A stretch of 64,000 bases of DNA from assembly GCA_031266665.1 (NCBI GenBank), contig JAISAO010000013.1, positions 56,804 through 120,803 of the forward strand, in the 5' to 3' direction. This DNA comes from Propionibacteriaceae bacterium. GTDB taxonomy: Bacteria; Actinomycetota; Actinomycetes; Propionibacteriales; Propionibacteriaceae. Numbering within the stretch: the stretch's first letter is position 1; every line of letters starts with the position of its first letter. Under the pieces are notes generated by a model, which was not told the origin of the DNA, made no database searches, and saw only the letters and a list, made by a program, of their open reading frames with translations. A program made the position numbers and the translations under genes. Shown here piece by piece: positions 8,870-17,431 of the stretch.

Positions 8870-9439
8870 TCAGGCGCGGGCCGCCGCCACCGCCTCGGCC
8901 GTGGTCACGACCTTGATCAATGGTCCGTACAGCCGCATCAGGTCTAGGGCCTGGGCGTGGGTGGCGTCTTCGACCCCGGCGGTGGCGTCGGCCACTACCA
9001 AGACCTCGACCCCGCTGTCGGCCGCCGCCAAGGCGGTGGACAAGACGCAACAGTCGGTCGACACCCCGACCAGGACCATGCGGCCGTCCGCCCCCACCAA
9101 CTGGGCCAGTTCGGGGCCCCACTTGGAGAAGGTCTCCGCCACCACCGGTCCGACGCCCAAGTCCTGTTGGCGGGCCGCCGCCGCCTCCAGGGGCGCCACG
9201 ATCCGCCACAGCTCGGCGCTGGGCGGCTGGAGGGCGAAGGGCCAGTCGTGGAAATAGTCCACCCAGGCCCCGTGCGGTTGGGCCGGGGAGACATAGTGGG
9301 TGAAGACGACGGCCTCGCCGTGGGCCTCGATCAACTGCTGGATCGGGTCGATGATGGCGTCGAAGCGGGGGGTGGCCCAGGGCGAGCCGGGGTCGCCGAA
9401 GACCCGCTGCATGTCGATGACGACCAGTGTCCCGGTCAC
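8870..9439 (-). CDS. Isochorismatase-family cysteine hydrolase
   Basis: A 189-aa isochorismatase-fold hydrolase. The triad is visible as Asp in LVVIDMQRVF, Lys in ETFSKWG and Cys in VGVSTDCCVLST, with the preceding cis-peptide region intact. The family includes nicotinamidases, ureidoacrylate and N-carbamoyl hydrolases. Its GTG start overlaps the stop of the NCS1 permease gene by four bases (GTGA), so it is co-translated with a nucleobase-type transporter. That pairing suggests hydrolysis of a ring-opened pyrimidine, nicotinamide-like or carbamoyl compound imported by the permease. The exact substrate is an inference. Confidence 0.85.
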   Translation of the reverse strand: MTGTLVVIDMQRVFGDPGSPWATPRFDAIIDPIQQLIEAHGEAVVFTHYVSPAQPHGAWVDYFHDWPFALQPPSAELWRIVAPLEAAAARQQDLGVGPVVAETFSKWGPELAQLVGADGRMVLVGVSTDCCVLSTALAAADSGVEVLVVADATAGVEDATHAQALDLMRLYGPLIKVVTTAEAVAAARA

Positions 9440-10893
9440 GACTGCTCCTCCTGGCGGCGCACCCGACCCCGCTGGCCGATCAGAGCGGCCACGAAACCGA
9501 TCACCAGGGCGAACAGGACGCCCAGGTTGGCGTAGGCCCAGGCCCCGTCCCGGCCGCCCAGGGGACCCAGCAGGTAGCCCTGCCAGGACAGCCAGCCGGC
9601 GTAGCCGTTGGTGACGAAGCCCCAGCCGACGGCCGTGGCCACCACCATCGTCACTATGGCGACGGGCGCGACCGAGCCGTAGCGGCCCTTGGGGTTGAAC
9701 AGGTCGGCGTCGGCGTAGTCGCGCCGCCGGGTCAAGACGTCGGCCAGCATGATGCCGGCCCAGGCGGCGATGGGGACGCCCAAGGTGATGAGGAAGCCTT
9801 GGAAGATGCCGAAGAAGCTGCCGGCGCCGAAGACGATGTAGATGGTGCCGGCGATCATGATGCAGCCGTCGATGCCGGCGGCGAAAGGCCTCGGGATGGG
9901 GATGCCGGCCGAGATCAGGGCCAGGCCGGAGGAGTAGATGTCGAGCACGGCCCCGCCGACCAGGCCCAGGACAGCCACCAGGGCGAAGGGGATGAGGTAC
10001 CAGGTCGGCAAGATGGTGGTCAGCGCCCCGATCGGGTCGTCACTGACCGCCGCCCGCAGCTCGGCGTCCGAGCCGGCCAGCAGCAGGCCGTAGCCGACCA
10101 GGAACAAGGGGGCGATGGCCGCCCCGAAGGTGGTCCACCAGACCACCCCGCGCGAGGACGTGGAGCGGGGCAGGTAGCGCGAGTAGTCGGCCGCCATGTT
10201 GACCCAGCCCAGGCCGAAACCGGTCATCATGAAAACCAGCGCCCCCAGGAAGGCCTGGCTGGAGCCGGCTGGGATGGACCCGACCGTGCCAAGGTTGATG
10301 TGGTCGAAGGCCAAGATGAAATAGCCCACCGTCAACACCCCGGTGACCACGGTGATGATGGTTTGCATCTTCATGATCAGGTCGAAGCCGATGACGCCGC
10401 CGCCGACGATCAGCACGGCCACCACGATCAGGCCGACGATCTTGACCGTGGTGCCGCCGCCGACGCCGAGTTGTTCCAGCACGGTGGCCGTGGCCATGAC
10501 CGCCAACGAGGTCAGCACGGTCTCCCAGCCGACGGTCAGGATCCACGACAGCACGGCCGCGACCTTGTTGCCGTTGACCCCCAGCGCGGCCCGCGACAAC
10601 ACCATGGTCGGCGCTCCACCCTTCTTGCCGGCCGTGGCCACCGCGCCGCAGAGGAAGAAGGAGAAGACGATGCCGATGGCGCCGGCGATGGTGGCCTGGA
10701 GGAAGGAGATGCCGAAGTCCAGCGCCCAGGCCCCGTAACTGATCCCCAGAACGGAGATATTGGCCGCGAACCAGGGCCAGAACAAGTCGCGCGGCTGGCC
10801 CTTGCGGTCGGCCTCGGCGATGACGTCGGTCCCGGCCAGCTCGACCTGGAAGGCGCCGCCGACCTCGGAGTGTGAAAGATTAGTTTCTGTCAT
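9436..10893 (-). CDS. NCS1-family nucleobase permease (cytosine permease-like)
   Basis: A 485-aa integral membrane protein with about twelve hydrophobic helices. It resembles CodB/PurP-type nucleobase:cation symporters (WPWFAANISVLGISYG near the N-terminus, followed by SRAALGVNGNKVAAVLSW). The start is set at the ATG giving MTETNLSHSEV because GGGGGAGAGG lies directly upstream; a 35-residue in-frame extension reads low-complexity intergenic DNA. It heads a two-gene operon with the isochorismatase-fold hydrolase. Likely substrates are cytosine, uracil, hydantoin or allantoin-type compounds; the sequence does not decide which. Confidence 0.85.
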   Translation of the reverse strand: MTETNLSHSEVGGAFQVELAGTDVIAEADRKGQPRDLFWPWFAANISVLGISYGAWALDFGISFLQATIAGAIGIVFSFFLCGAVATAGKKGGAPTMVLSRAALGVNGNKVAAVLSWILTVGWETVLTSLAVMATATVLEQLGVGGGTTVKIVGLIVVAVLIVGGGVIGFDLIMKMQTIITVVTGVLTVGYFILAFDHINLGTVGSIPAGSSQAFLGALVFMMTGFGLGWVNMAADYSRYLPRSTSSRGVVWWTTFGAAIAPLFLVGYGLLLAGSDAELRAAVSDDPIGALTTILPTWYLIPFALVAVLGLVGGAVLDIYSSGLALISAGIPIPRPFAAGIDGCIMIAGTIYIVFGAGSFFGIFQGFLITLGVPIAAWAGIMLADVLTRRRDYADADLFNPKGRYGSVAPVAIVTMVVATAVGWGFVTNGYAGWLSWQGYLLGPLGGRDGAWAYANLGVLFALVIGFVAALIGQRGRVRRQEEQS

Positions 10894-11216
10894 GGAGCCT
10901 CTCCCCCGGACGGACGGGCCAGGCCGGGCGGCCCCGGCCCTGGCACCCCATCTAAGCACGGCTCTAGGCCCGTCGGGCCAAGGGTCCATCCCGGACACCG
11001 CTGTGTCTTTCCCGGCCGGGCGTCGGCGTGGCTTTCCCGACCGACTGTCGGCTCGGCTTTCCCGGGGGCGCCGACTCGGCTTTCCCGGGGGCGTCGGCGT
11101 GACTTTCCCGACCGGCCGTCGGCGTGGCTTTCCCGACCGGCCGTCGGCGTGACTTTCCCGGGAGGCGCCGGCTCGGCTTTCCCGGTCGGGCGCGGGCGCT
11201 GTGGAAAGATGACCAC
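10894..11216. other. Divergent intergenic region with tandem array
   Basis: This 323-bp gap separates the divergent permease and hydrolase genes. About 110 bp next to the permease carry its RBS and probable promoter. The rest is largely the 23-25-bp tandem array listed separately. No credible gene is present; the apparent extension of the hydrolase reading frame into the array reads repeat peptides (FPGRRR/GFPG). Confidence 0.7.
11007..11200 (+). repeat. Tandem array of eight 23-25-bp units
   Basis: The core CTTTCCC recurs at 11007, 11032, 11057, 11080, 11103, 11128, 11153 and 11177, a period of 23-25 bp. Each unit reads roughly CTTTCCCGACCGGCCGTCGG plus a short GCGTGG/CTCGG tail. Units differ at a few positions. 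The array ends just before the RBS of the downstream hydrolase gene (GGAAAG). There are no unique spacers, so this is not a CRISPR. Confidence 0.85.
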
Positions 11217-12512
11217 ATGACTTCGCTGGGCAGCTATCGCCTTCCCGGTTTCCAGATCGAGGACCACTCGATCAAGGTGCCGTTGGACTGGGAGAACCAC
11301 TCCCGAGGCCAGATCGATTTGTTCTACCGCCTGGTCTGGGACCCGGCCCGGCAGGCGGACGACCTGCCCTGGCTGGTTTTCCTCCAGGGCGGCCCCGGCG
11401 GCGCCGGGCCTAGGCCGGCCGGCGGGCCGGCCTGGCTGACCGAGGCGGTCCAGCATTACCGTGTCGTCCTACCCGACCAGCGCGGCACCGGCCGCTCATC
11501 CCCGGTGGACGGGGAGGACATGGCCCGGCTGGGCGACGCGGAGGCCGGGGCGAACTATCTGCGTTATTTTCTGGCCGATTCCATCGTCCAAGACCTGGAA
11601 CGGCTGCGCGCCGTGATCGGCGGCGACCAGCCCTGGACCAGTCTGGGCCAAAGCTACGGCGGTTTCCTCACCCTGGCCTACCTGTCGCGCTTCCCCCGGG
11701 CCCTGAAGGGCTGCCTGATCGCCGGCGGCGTGCCCGGCCTGCCGCCCTCGGCCCCGGAGGTCCACCGCCGCGCCTTCCCCCAAGCCGAGTTGCTCTCGCG
11801 CCGGCATTACCGCCGTTATCCCCAGGACCGGGAGCAGACGGCGGCCGTGGCCGAGCGGCTGGCCGAGGGCGATGTCAGCCTGCCCAACGGTGATTTGTTG
11901 ACCGTGCCCCGTTTCCAGTTGGCCGGGCACGACCTCGGCACTTCGACCGGCTCGGAGCGCCTGCACTGGCTCTTGGACACGGCCTGGGCCCAGCCCGGGC
12001 GGCTGTCCGACGGCTTCCTCTACCAGGTTATGAACCGCACGGCCTCGGCCTCGGCGCCGCTGTATTGGCCCTTGCAGGAGTTCATCTACGCCTGTGGGGC
12101 CAATGGGCCGCTCAATTGGAGCGCCGCCCGGGAGTTGGAGCGCCACCCCGAGTTCGCCGCCGAGGCCCGGCCGCTGTTGTTCTTCGGCGAGACCATCTTC
12201 CCCTGGATGTTCGACCAGATTTACGAGTTGCGGCCCTTCCAGCCGGCGGTGGCGGAACTGATGGGCCGGACCGAGTGGCCGCTGTTGTACGACCAGGAAC
12301 AATTGGCCGCCAATGAGACGCCGGTCGAGGCGGTGGTCTATTTCGACGACCTCTACGTCGACGCCGAGCTCCAACTCGACAGCCTGCGCGCCTTGGGCAA
12401 CGCCCACGCCTGGGTGACGAACCAGTTCGAGCACGACGGCTTGAGCGTCGACGGGGCCGTCTTCCGCCGCTTGCGCCAGTTATTGCTGGACCACGGCGGC
12501 GCAGGCCGGTGA
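11217..12512 (+). CDS. Proline iminopeptidase-like alpha/beta hydrolase (S33 family)
   Basis: A 431-aa alpha/beta hydrolase. The oxyanion/HGGPG region reads FLQGGPGGAGPRP, the substrate-side motif is DQRGTGRSS, and the nucleophile elbow is GQSYGGF (Ser). This set is typical of prolyl aminopeptidases and related S33 peptidases. The start is the ATG giving MTSLGSYRLPGF, preceded by GGAAAG; the 31 codons upstream in frame are repeat DNA. Its stop overlaps the start of the following glycosyltransferase gene (GTGA), so the two are coupled. A cytoplasmic N-terminal proline-releasing peptidase is the likeliest role. Confidence 0.85.
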   Translation: MTSLGSYRLPGFQIEDHSIKVPLDWENHSRGQIDLFYRLVWDPARQADDLPWLVFLQGGPGGAGPRPAGGPAWLTEAVQHYRVVLPDQRGTGRSSPVDGEDMARLGDAEAGANYLRYFLADSIVQDLERLRAVIGGDQPWTSLGQSYGGFLTLAYLSRFPRALKGCLIAGGVPGLPPSAPEVHRRAFPQAELLSRRHYRRYPQDREQTAAVAERLAEGDVSLPNGDLLTVPRFQLAGHDLGTSTGSERLHWLLDTAWAQPGRLSDGFLYQVMNRTASASAPLYWPLQEFIYACGANGPLNWSAARELERHPEFAAEARPLLFFGETIFPWMFDQIYELRPFQPAVAELMGRTEWPLLYDQEQLAANETPVEAVVYFDDLYVDAELQLDSLRALGNAHAWVTNQFEHDGLSVDGAVFRRLRQLLLDHGGAGR

Positions 12513-13657
12513 GCCCGGAGTTGGAGTCGGTCGATCTGCTGCTGGCCGGCGGCGGCACCGGCGGCCACACCGTCGCCGCCACGGTCATCGCCGATCTGGC
12601 CCGCGACCTGGGGCACCAGGTGGCCTGGGCGGCGCGGCCGGACTCCTACGAGTCCAAGGTGGCGGCCGAGAACCAGATCCGCTTCCTCCCCCAGCCGGCC
12701 TACCGACTGCGGCCCCGCAATGTCCCCCAATTGGCCGCCGCCGTCCTCCAGGCCCGCCGCCTGGTGCGGCGGCTGCGGCCCCGGCTGGTCGTGACCACCG
12801 GCAGTTGGGTCTGTCTGCCGGTGGCTCTGGCCGCCCGCTGGGCCCAGGTCCCGCTGGTGGTCCACGAGCAGACCCTGGCCCCAGGGTCGGCCACCACCTG
12901 GTTGTCCCGCTGGGCGGCCGAGACCTGGTTGACCTACGCCGACTCGGCCGCGGGCTTCCCGGCCTCGGCCCGGCTGGTCCAGACCGGTTTCCCGCTGCGT
13001 CCGGCCCTGCGCCAAGTGTTGTCGCGGGCCCAGGCCCTGGCCCGCTTCGACCTGGCGGACCAACCGACCTTGTTCGTGGCCGGCGGCGGCTCGGGCGCGG
13101 AGAGCCTCAACGCCTACCTCGACCGCCACCTGCCGGAACTGCTCCCGGTCTGGCAGATCATTCACCAGACTGGCGCCGCCGCCGGCCTGACCACCACGGC
13201 CGAGCGGCTGCGCGCCCGCCGGGCCGACCTGCCCGAGGCACTGCGCCAGCGCTACTACTTAGACCAGTACTTCGAGGCCGAGCGGGTCAACGCCGCCCTG
13301 CGCGGGTCCAGCCTGGTGTTGGGGCGGGCCGGGGCCGGCTTCGTCAACGAGGTCGCCCAACTGGGCCGCCAGGCGGTCTTGGTGCCATACCCCCACTCGG
13401 CCAAGGGCGAGCAAGAGGCCTTGGCCCAGGCGCTGGCGGCCACCGGCCGGGTGGTGGTGTGGGACGACGCCGACCTGCGCCACGACGACCCGGCCAAGCT
13501 GGCCCGCCTGCTCGACTGGACCGAGCTGGAGCCCACCGGGGCGGCCTCCCCCGTCCTGACCACGGCCCAGTCGGTCGAGCGTCTGACCGAACGGCTGGCC
13601 CACTTCCTGCCGCCGGCCGAGCCGGGCGAGCCGCCGGCAGGCCGACCCCGGGGCTGA
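12509..13657 (+). CDS. MurG-family UDP-GlcNAc glycosyltransferase (GT28)
   Basis: A 382-aa two-domain GT-B glycosyltransferase. The N-terminal domain opens with LLLAGGGTGGHTVAA, the MurG signature, and shows VVHEQTLAPG (HEQN in most MurG). The C-terminal domain has VLGRAGAGFVNEVAQLG and LVPYPHSAKGEQEALAQAL, the UDP-GlcNAc-binding site. MurG adds GlcNAc to lipid I at the inner membrane face. It is not in a division/cell-wall cluster here but coupled to a peptidase gene, so it may be a paralogue rather than the housekeeping murG. A duplicate of its last ~33 codons lies in frame beyond its stop. Confidence 0.78.
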   Translation: MSPELESVDLLLAGGGTGGHTVAATVIADLARDLGHQVAWAARPDSYESKVAAENQIRFLPQPAYRLRPRNVPQLAAAVLQARRLVRRLRPRLVVTTGSWVCLPVALAARWAQVPLVVHEQTLAPGSATTWLSRWAAETWLTYADSAAGFPASARLVQTGFPLRPALRQVLSRAQALARFDLADQPTLFVAGGGSGAESLNAYLDRHLPELLPVWQIIHQTGAAAGLTTTAERLRARRADLPEALRQRYYLDQYFEAERVNAALRGSSLVLGRAGAGFVNEVAQLGRQAVLVPYPHSAKGEQEALAQALAATGRVVVWDDADLRHDDPAKLARLLDWTELEPTGAASPVLTTAQSVERLTERLAHFLPPAEPGEPPAGRPRG

Positions 13658-13732
13658 CCGGGCGGCGTCGGCCGACGCCACGACGACCCGGACCGGCCTC
13701 TCACGAGCGACCCATGCGAGGCGGTGGGAACC

Positions 13733-13834
13733 CGTCTGCTCGACTGGATCGAGTTGACGCCCACCGGGACGGCCCCCGCCTCGACCACGGCCGAGCCGGT
13801 CGAGCGGCTGGCCCACTTCCTGCCGCCGGCTTGA
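13733..13834 (+). pseudogene. Duplicated 3' tail of the upstream glycosyltransferase gene
   Basis: Reads RLLDWIELTPTG..., ending VERLAHFLPPA and a stop. The real C-terminus has RLLDWTELEPTG..., ending ERLAHFLPPAEPGEP. The copy is 228 nt (76 codons) downstream of the original segment (13505-13620) and in the same frame, after the gene's TGA at 13655-13657. Further similarity (CCACGACGACCCGG) precedes it at 13678. It has no start codon or RBS, so it is a fragment left by a tandem partial duplication. Confidence 0.75.
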
Positions 13835-13923
13835 CAAGCGGCGCGGCGGCCGGTGGGCTGGCGGCAGCGGCGCGGACGGGTGCCCAGTGCCGTGTGACAA
13901 CGGGTGGCGGCAGAGAGGATCGG

Positions 13924-15402
13924 ATGATGGCTTTGAGCGAGCGGGCGGCGGCTCTGATCGCCACCTTGCCCAGCGGTTTGTTGATCGACGGCGAGTGGCG
14001 GGCCAGTTCGACCGGGGAGACCCTGCCGGTCCACGACCCGGCCACCGATGAGGTCCTGACCGAGGTGGCCGACGCCTCGGCCGACGACGCCCGGGCGGCG
14101 TTCGACGCCGCCTGCGCCGCCCAGGAGTCGTGGGGCCGCAGTTCCACCCGGCAGCGGGCCGACATCTTGTGGACGGCCTACCGGACGATCTTGGAGCGCC
14201 GCGACGACTTCGCCCACTTGATGACCTTGGAGATGGGCAAGCCTTTGGCCGAGGCCCGAGGCGAGGTCGTCTACGGGGCCGAATTCCTGCGCTGGGCGGC
14301 CGAGCAGGCCTCCCATGTGACCGGCAGCTACGCCCCGGCGCCCGATGGCGGGCTGCGCCTGCTGGTGGCCCGGCGGCCGGTCGGGCCGTGCTACCTGGTG
14401 ACGCCTTGGAACTTCCCTTTGGCCATGGCGACGCGCAAGATCGCCCCGGCGCTGGCCGCCGGCTGCGCCATGGTGGTGAAACCGGCCCAACTGACCCCGT
14501 TGACAACTTGTTTGTTGGCCCAGATCTTGCAGGACGCCGGTTTGCCGGCCGGGGTGCTCAACGTGGTGGTGGCCAGTTCGGCCGCCCGGGTGTCGGAGCC
14601 GATCCTGGACGATCCCCGACTGCGCAAGCTTTCTTTCACTGGCTCGACCGCGGTGGGACGGAGCCTGGGGCGGCGGGCGGCGGACCAGGTGCTGCGGGTG
14701 TCGCTGGAGTTGGGCGGCAATGCCCCGTTGCTGGTGTTCGACGACGCCGACCTGGACCAGACCGTGGCCCAGGCGCTGGCGGCCAAGCTGCGCAACGGCG
14801 GCCAGGCCTGCACCGCCGCCAACCGTTTCTACCTCCAGCGCGGCATCGCCGAGGCCTTCGCCCAGCGTTTCGCCCAGGCCGTGGCCGCTGTCCGGGTCGG
14901 CCCGGGAGTCGAGCCCGGGGTGGGCTGCGGGCCGTTGATCGACCGGGCCGCCCGGGAACGGGTGGCCGCCCTGGTGGACCAGGCCGTGGCCCAAGGGGCC
15001 AAGGCGTTGGTCGGCGGGCGGCGGTTGGACGGCCCGGGCCACTTCTACGCCCCCACCGTGCTGACCGAGGTGCCTGCCTGGGCCGATGTCGTCCGGCAGG
15101 AGATCTTCGGCCCGGTGGCCGCCCTGCAGACCTTCGCCGACGAGGACGAGGCCGTGCGCCTGGCCAACGACACCCCCCAGGGCTTGATGAGCTATGTCTT
15201 CACCGCCGACTGGAAACGGATCCTGCGTCTGCCCGAACGCCTCGAGTCCGGCCTGGTGGCGGTCAACACCGGCGTCATCTCCAACCCGGCCGCCCCCTTC
15301 GGCGGCGTCAAACAATCCGGCCTGGGCCGCGAGGGCGGCGCCGAGGGCATCGGGGAATACCTGGAGACCCAATACATCGGCCTGGCCAACCCCTGGGCCT
15401 GA
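13924..15402 (+). CDS. gabD: NAD(P)-dependent aldehyde dehydrogenase, succinate-semialdehyde type
   Basis: A 492-aa aldehyde dehydrogenase. The cofactor region is TPWNFPLAMATRKIAPALAAG, the catalytic Glu is in LELGGNAP, and the catalytic Cys is in RNGGQACTAANRFYLQ. The closing SGLGREGGAEGIGEYL is characteristic of succinate-semialdehyde dehydrogenases. GabD oxidises succinic semialdehyde to succinate in GABA or related catabolism. The ATG at 13924 follows AGAGAGGAT; another ATG follows directly. The longer open frame upstream runs through the previous gene out of frame and is not real. It stands alone between unrelated genes. Confidence 0.85.
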   Translation: MMALSERAAALIATLPSGLLIDGEWRASSTGETLPVHDPATDEVLTEVADASADDARAAFDAACAAQESWGRSSTRQRADILWTAYRTILERRDDFAHLMTLEMGKPLAEARGEVVYGAEFLRWAAEQASHVTGSYAPAPDGGLRLLVARRPVGPCYLVTPWNFPLAMATRKIAPALAAGCAMVVKPAQLTPLTTCLLAQILQDAGLPAGVLNVVVASSAARVSEPILDDPRLRKLSFTGSTAVGRSLGRRAADQVLRVSLELGGNAPLLVFDDADLDQTVAQALAAKLRNGGQACTAANRFYLQRGIAEAFAQRFAQAVAAVRVGPGVEPGVGCGPLIDRAARERVAALVDQAVAQGAKALVGGRRLDGPGHFYAPTVLTEVPAWADVVRQEIFGPVAALQTFADEDEAVRLANDTPQGLMSYVFTADWKRILRLPERLESGLVAVNTGVISNPAAPFGGVKQSGLGREGGAEGIGEYLETQYIGLANPWA

Positions 15403-15418
15403 GGCGCCCGGGCCGGCA

Positions 15419-16378
15419 TCAGTCCGTCGGGCCGCCCACCAGTCGCCAGGCGCAGCGCACCCGTTCCTCGACCCAACCGGTGAAATAGTCGAGCAACGGC
15501 GGCGGGGCCGTCCCCGTCTCCAGGAAGCGCGTCAGATACTCGGTCATGTATTCGAACCAGAAATGGTGCGCGAAATAGGCCAGACGCTCCGACCGCAAAC
15601 TGTAATCGAGGCCGACGGCGGCCAATTTCCGGTCGAATAACGCCCGCGCCCACGGCTTATAGCCCATGACCCAGCCGTCGCGCTCCGGCGGCGCCAGCCG
15701 GACGGAGTCCCAATCCACCAGGAAACAACCCTTCGGGCCGACGATCAGATTGCCCCCGGCGTCGCCGTGGGTGAGATAGAAATGGGTCTCGTCCGGGGCG
15801 CACAGCCGGGCCAGGCGATCCAGCCGTCCCGCCCGGGTCGCCAACACCGCCCGGTGGGCGACGAAGAGAGCCGTCAGCGCCGGGTCGCGCACCTGGCCCA
15901 GCAAGTGATAGAAATCTGTCGCCGCCCGGTCCGAGAACTCGGCCCGGGCGATCTCTAGGCCAGCCAGCGGCACGGTGTAGACCCGGGCCAGCAGGGCGTA
16001 CTCGGCCGCTTTGGTGTCGTCGTTATCGATCTGCTCGCCCGGGCACCAGTCGAAGACCCCCAGCAGCGCTTGTCCGAACCAGCTATAGTTGTCGCCGGCC
16101 GTGGTCGGCCGGACGCGGCCGATGAAATCAACGCCGTGCTCCGCCAGGTGGACCAGGGCCGCGAAACTGTCGCGGTATAGCCGCTGATGGCTCGGCCAGT
16201 AGACCAATTTCAGGAAATAAGCCGCCCCCTGGCGCGTCTCCAACCGCCAAGTCTGGCCGTAGAACCCGCGCTCGGCCGGCGTCAGCGCCACCGCCTCGAG
16301 ACCGTACTCGGCAGCCACGAAAGCGGCCAATTCTTCCCGCCCGGCCGCGTCAGCGGGCTCGCCCGGACAGGTTTCCAT
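15419..16378 (-). CDS. Aminoglycoside phosphotransferase-fold kinase
   Basis: A 319-aa APH/choline-kinase-fold protein. The N-lobe has YFLKLVYW (ATP-binding Lys). The catalytic loop reads YLTHGDAGGNLIV (HGDxxxxN) and the metal motif is LVDWDSVRL. The family phosphorylates aminoglycosides, choline, homoserine or other small alcohols; nothing identifies the substrate here. The ATG at 16378 is preferred (GAGAG upstream). An alternative TTG at 16405 would add nine residues and sit 3 nt from the menG stop. It follows menG on the same strand and may be co-transcribed. Confidence 0.8.
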   Translation of the reverse strand: METCPGEPADAAGREELAAFVAAEYGLEAVALTPAERGFYGQTWRLETRQGAAYFLKLVYWPSHQRLYRDSFAALVHLAEHGVDFIGRVRPTTAGDNYSWFGQALLGVFDWCPGEQIDNDDTKAAEYALLARVYTVPLAGLEIARAEFSDRAATDFYHLLGQVRDPALTALFVAHRAVLATRAGRLDRLARLCAPDETHFYLTHGDAGGNLIVGPKGCFLVDWDSVRLAPPERDGWVMGYKPWARALFDRKLAAVGLDYSLRSERLAYFAHHFWFEYMTEYLTRFLETGTAPPPLLDYFTGWVEERVRCAWRLVGGPTD

Positions 16379-16408
16379 CAGTCGTTTCCACTCTCGGCGG
16401 AACAACCG

Positions 16409-17131
16409 TCAATCCGGCCGGCGGGCGCGGTGCAGGGCGACGATGCCGCCGGAGAGGTCGCGCCACTCGATGCCGGTCCAGCCGGCCCGTTCGACCCAGC
16501 GGGCCAGCGTCCGCTGGTCCGGCCACTCCAGGATCGATTCGGTCAGGTAGACGTAGGCCGCCGGGTCGGTCGAGGCCAGCTTGGCCAATAGCGGCAGGAC
16601 CGACTTGATCCAACGGCGGTAGACCAGCCGCAGCAGTGGATTGGTCGGCCGGGAGAACTCGCAGATCAGCAGTCGGCCGCCCGGGACGACCACCCGGCGC
16701 AGCTCCTCCAGGGCCAAGACCGGATCATTGACATTGCGCAGGCCGAAACAAATGGTGGCGGCGGCGAAGGTCCCCTCCGGGAAGGGCAGTTTCAAAGCGT
16801 CGCCTTGGACCAGGGGCAGGCCGGGGAAGCGCCGCCGGCCCTCCAAGAGCATGCCCAAACTGAGGTCGAGGCCGACCACCACCGCCCCGGAGCGGGCCAA
16901 GGCGTCGGCCGATGAGCCGGTGCCGGCCGCCAAGTCGAGGACCAACTCGCCCGGACGCGGGGCTAGGGCCTGGCCCACGGCCTGGCGCCAGCGCCGCTCC
17001 CGCCCCAACGAGGCCAGGGCGTTCATCCGGTCGTAGCGCCGGGCCACGGAGTCGAACATGGCCGCGACCTCCCCGGGCCGCTTGGCCAGGCTGGCCCGAG
17101 GCTGCTCCCGGGCGGGGCGACGAAAAATCAC
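16409..17131 (-). CDS. menG: Demethylmenaquinone methyltransferase
   Basis: A ~240-aa class I SAM methyltransferase of the UbiE/MenG family, which completes menaquinone synthesis. Diagnostic segments are VAAMFDSVARRYDRMN near the N-terminus, VLDLAAGTGSSADALA (SAM site), FGLRNVNDP and LLICEFSRP. A GTG at 17131 gives the usual family length, though a GGAGG lies only 2 nt before it. The open frame extends further upstream with non-conserved sequence. The menD gene at the other end of the window belongs to the same pathway, 46 kb away. Confidence 0.9.
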   Translation of the reverse strand: MIFRRPAREQPRASLAKRPGEVAAMFDSVARRYDRMNALASLGRERRWRQAVGQALAPRPGELVLDLAAGTGSSADALARSGAVVVGLDLSLGMLLEGRRRFPGLPLVQGDALKLPFPEGTFAAATICFGLRNVNDPVLALEELRRVVVPGGRLLICEFSRPTNPLLRLVYRRWIKSVLPLLAKLASTDPAAYVYLTESILEWPDQRTLARWVERAGWTGIEWRDLSGGIVALHRARRPD

Positions 17132-17431
17132 GCCCTCCAGACTAACGGCCCACGCCGACAGGCCAGCCAATCCGACGCCGCCCAGCGGTTGAGACCGGTC
17201 GCCCGGACGGCTGGGCGGCGCTCGACGCCGAGTCAACACAAGCCGGCGCCGCCCAGCGGCCGGCCCTGGCGGCGATGCTCTGAAGGTAGCGACGGGGGTT
17301 CGTCTAGGGCGCGGTCAGCGATGGCCCTCATCACCCTCCCGCGCCCGCTTAGAGCAGCGGGCCGAGGGGGTTCATCCGGGGCGCGGCCGTCGCTACGCCG
17401 GGATGGGGGAGGATGGGGGAGAATACGTCCC

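Noticed and set aside
8772..8890. Duplicated tail of the isochorismatase gene
   Set aside because: Only ~15 GC-rich bases (CTCAGGCGCG-GCCGCCGCC) match, which is within chance for this composition.
11007..11200. Repeat array as an N-terminal extension of the downstream hydrolase
   Set aside because: The frame is open only because the repeat lacks stops; a proper RBS and family-like N-terminus begin at 11217.
12805..13923. Upstream half of an 865-aa frame joined to the aldehyde dehydrogenase
   Set aside because: It is a shifted frame of the MurG-family gene; the dehydrogenase begins at 13924 with a good RBS.
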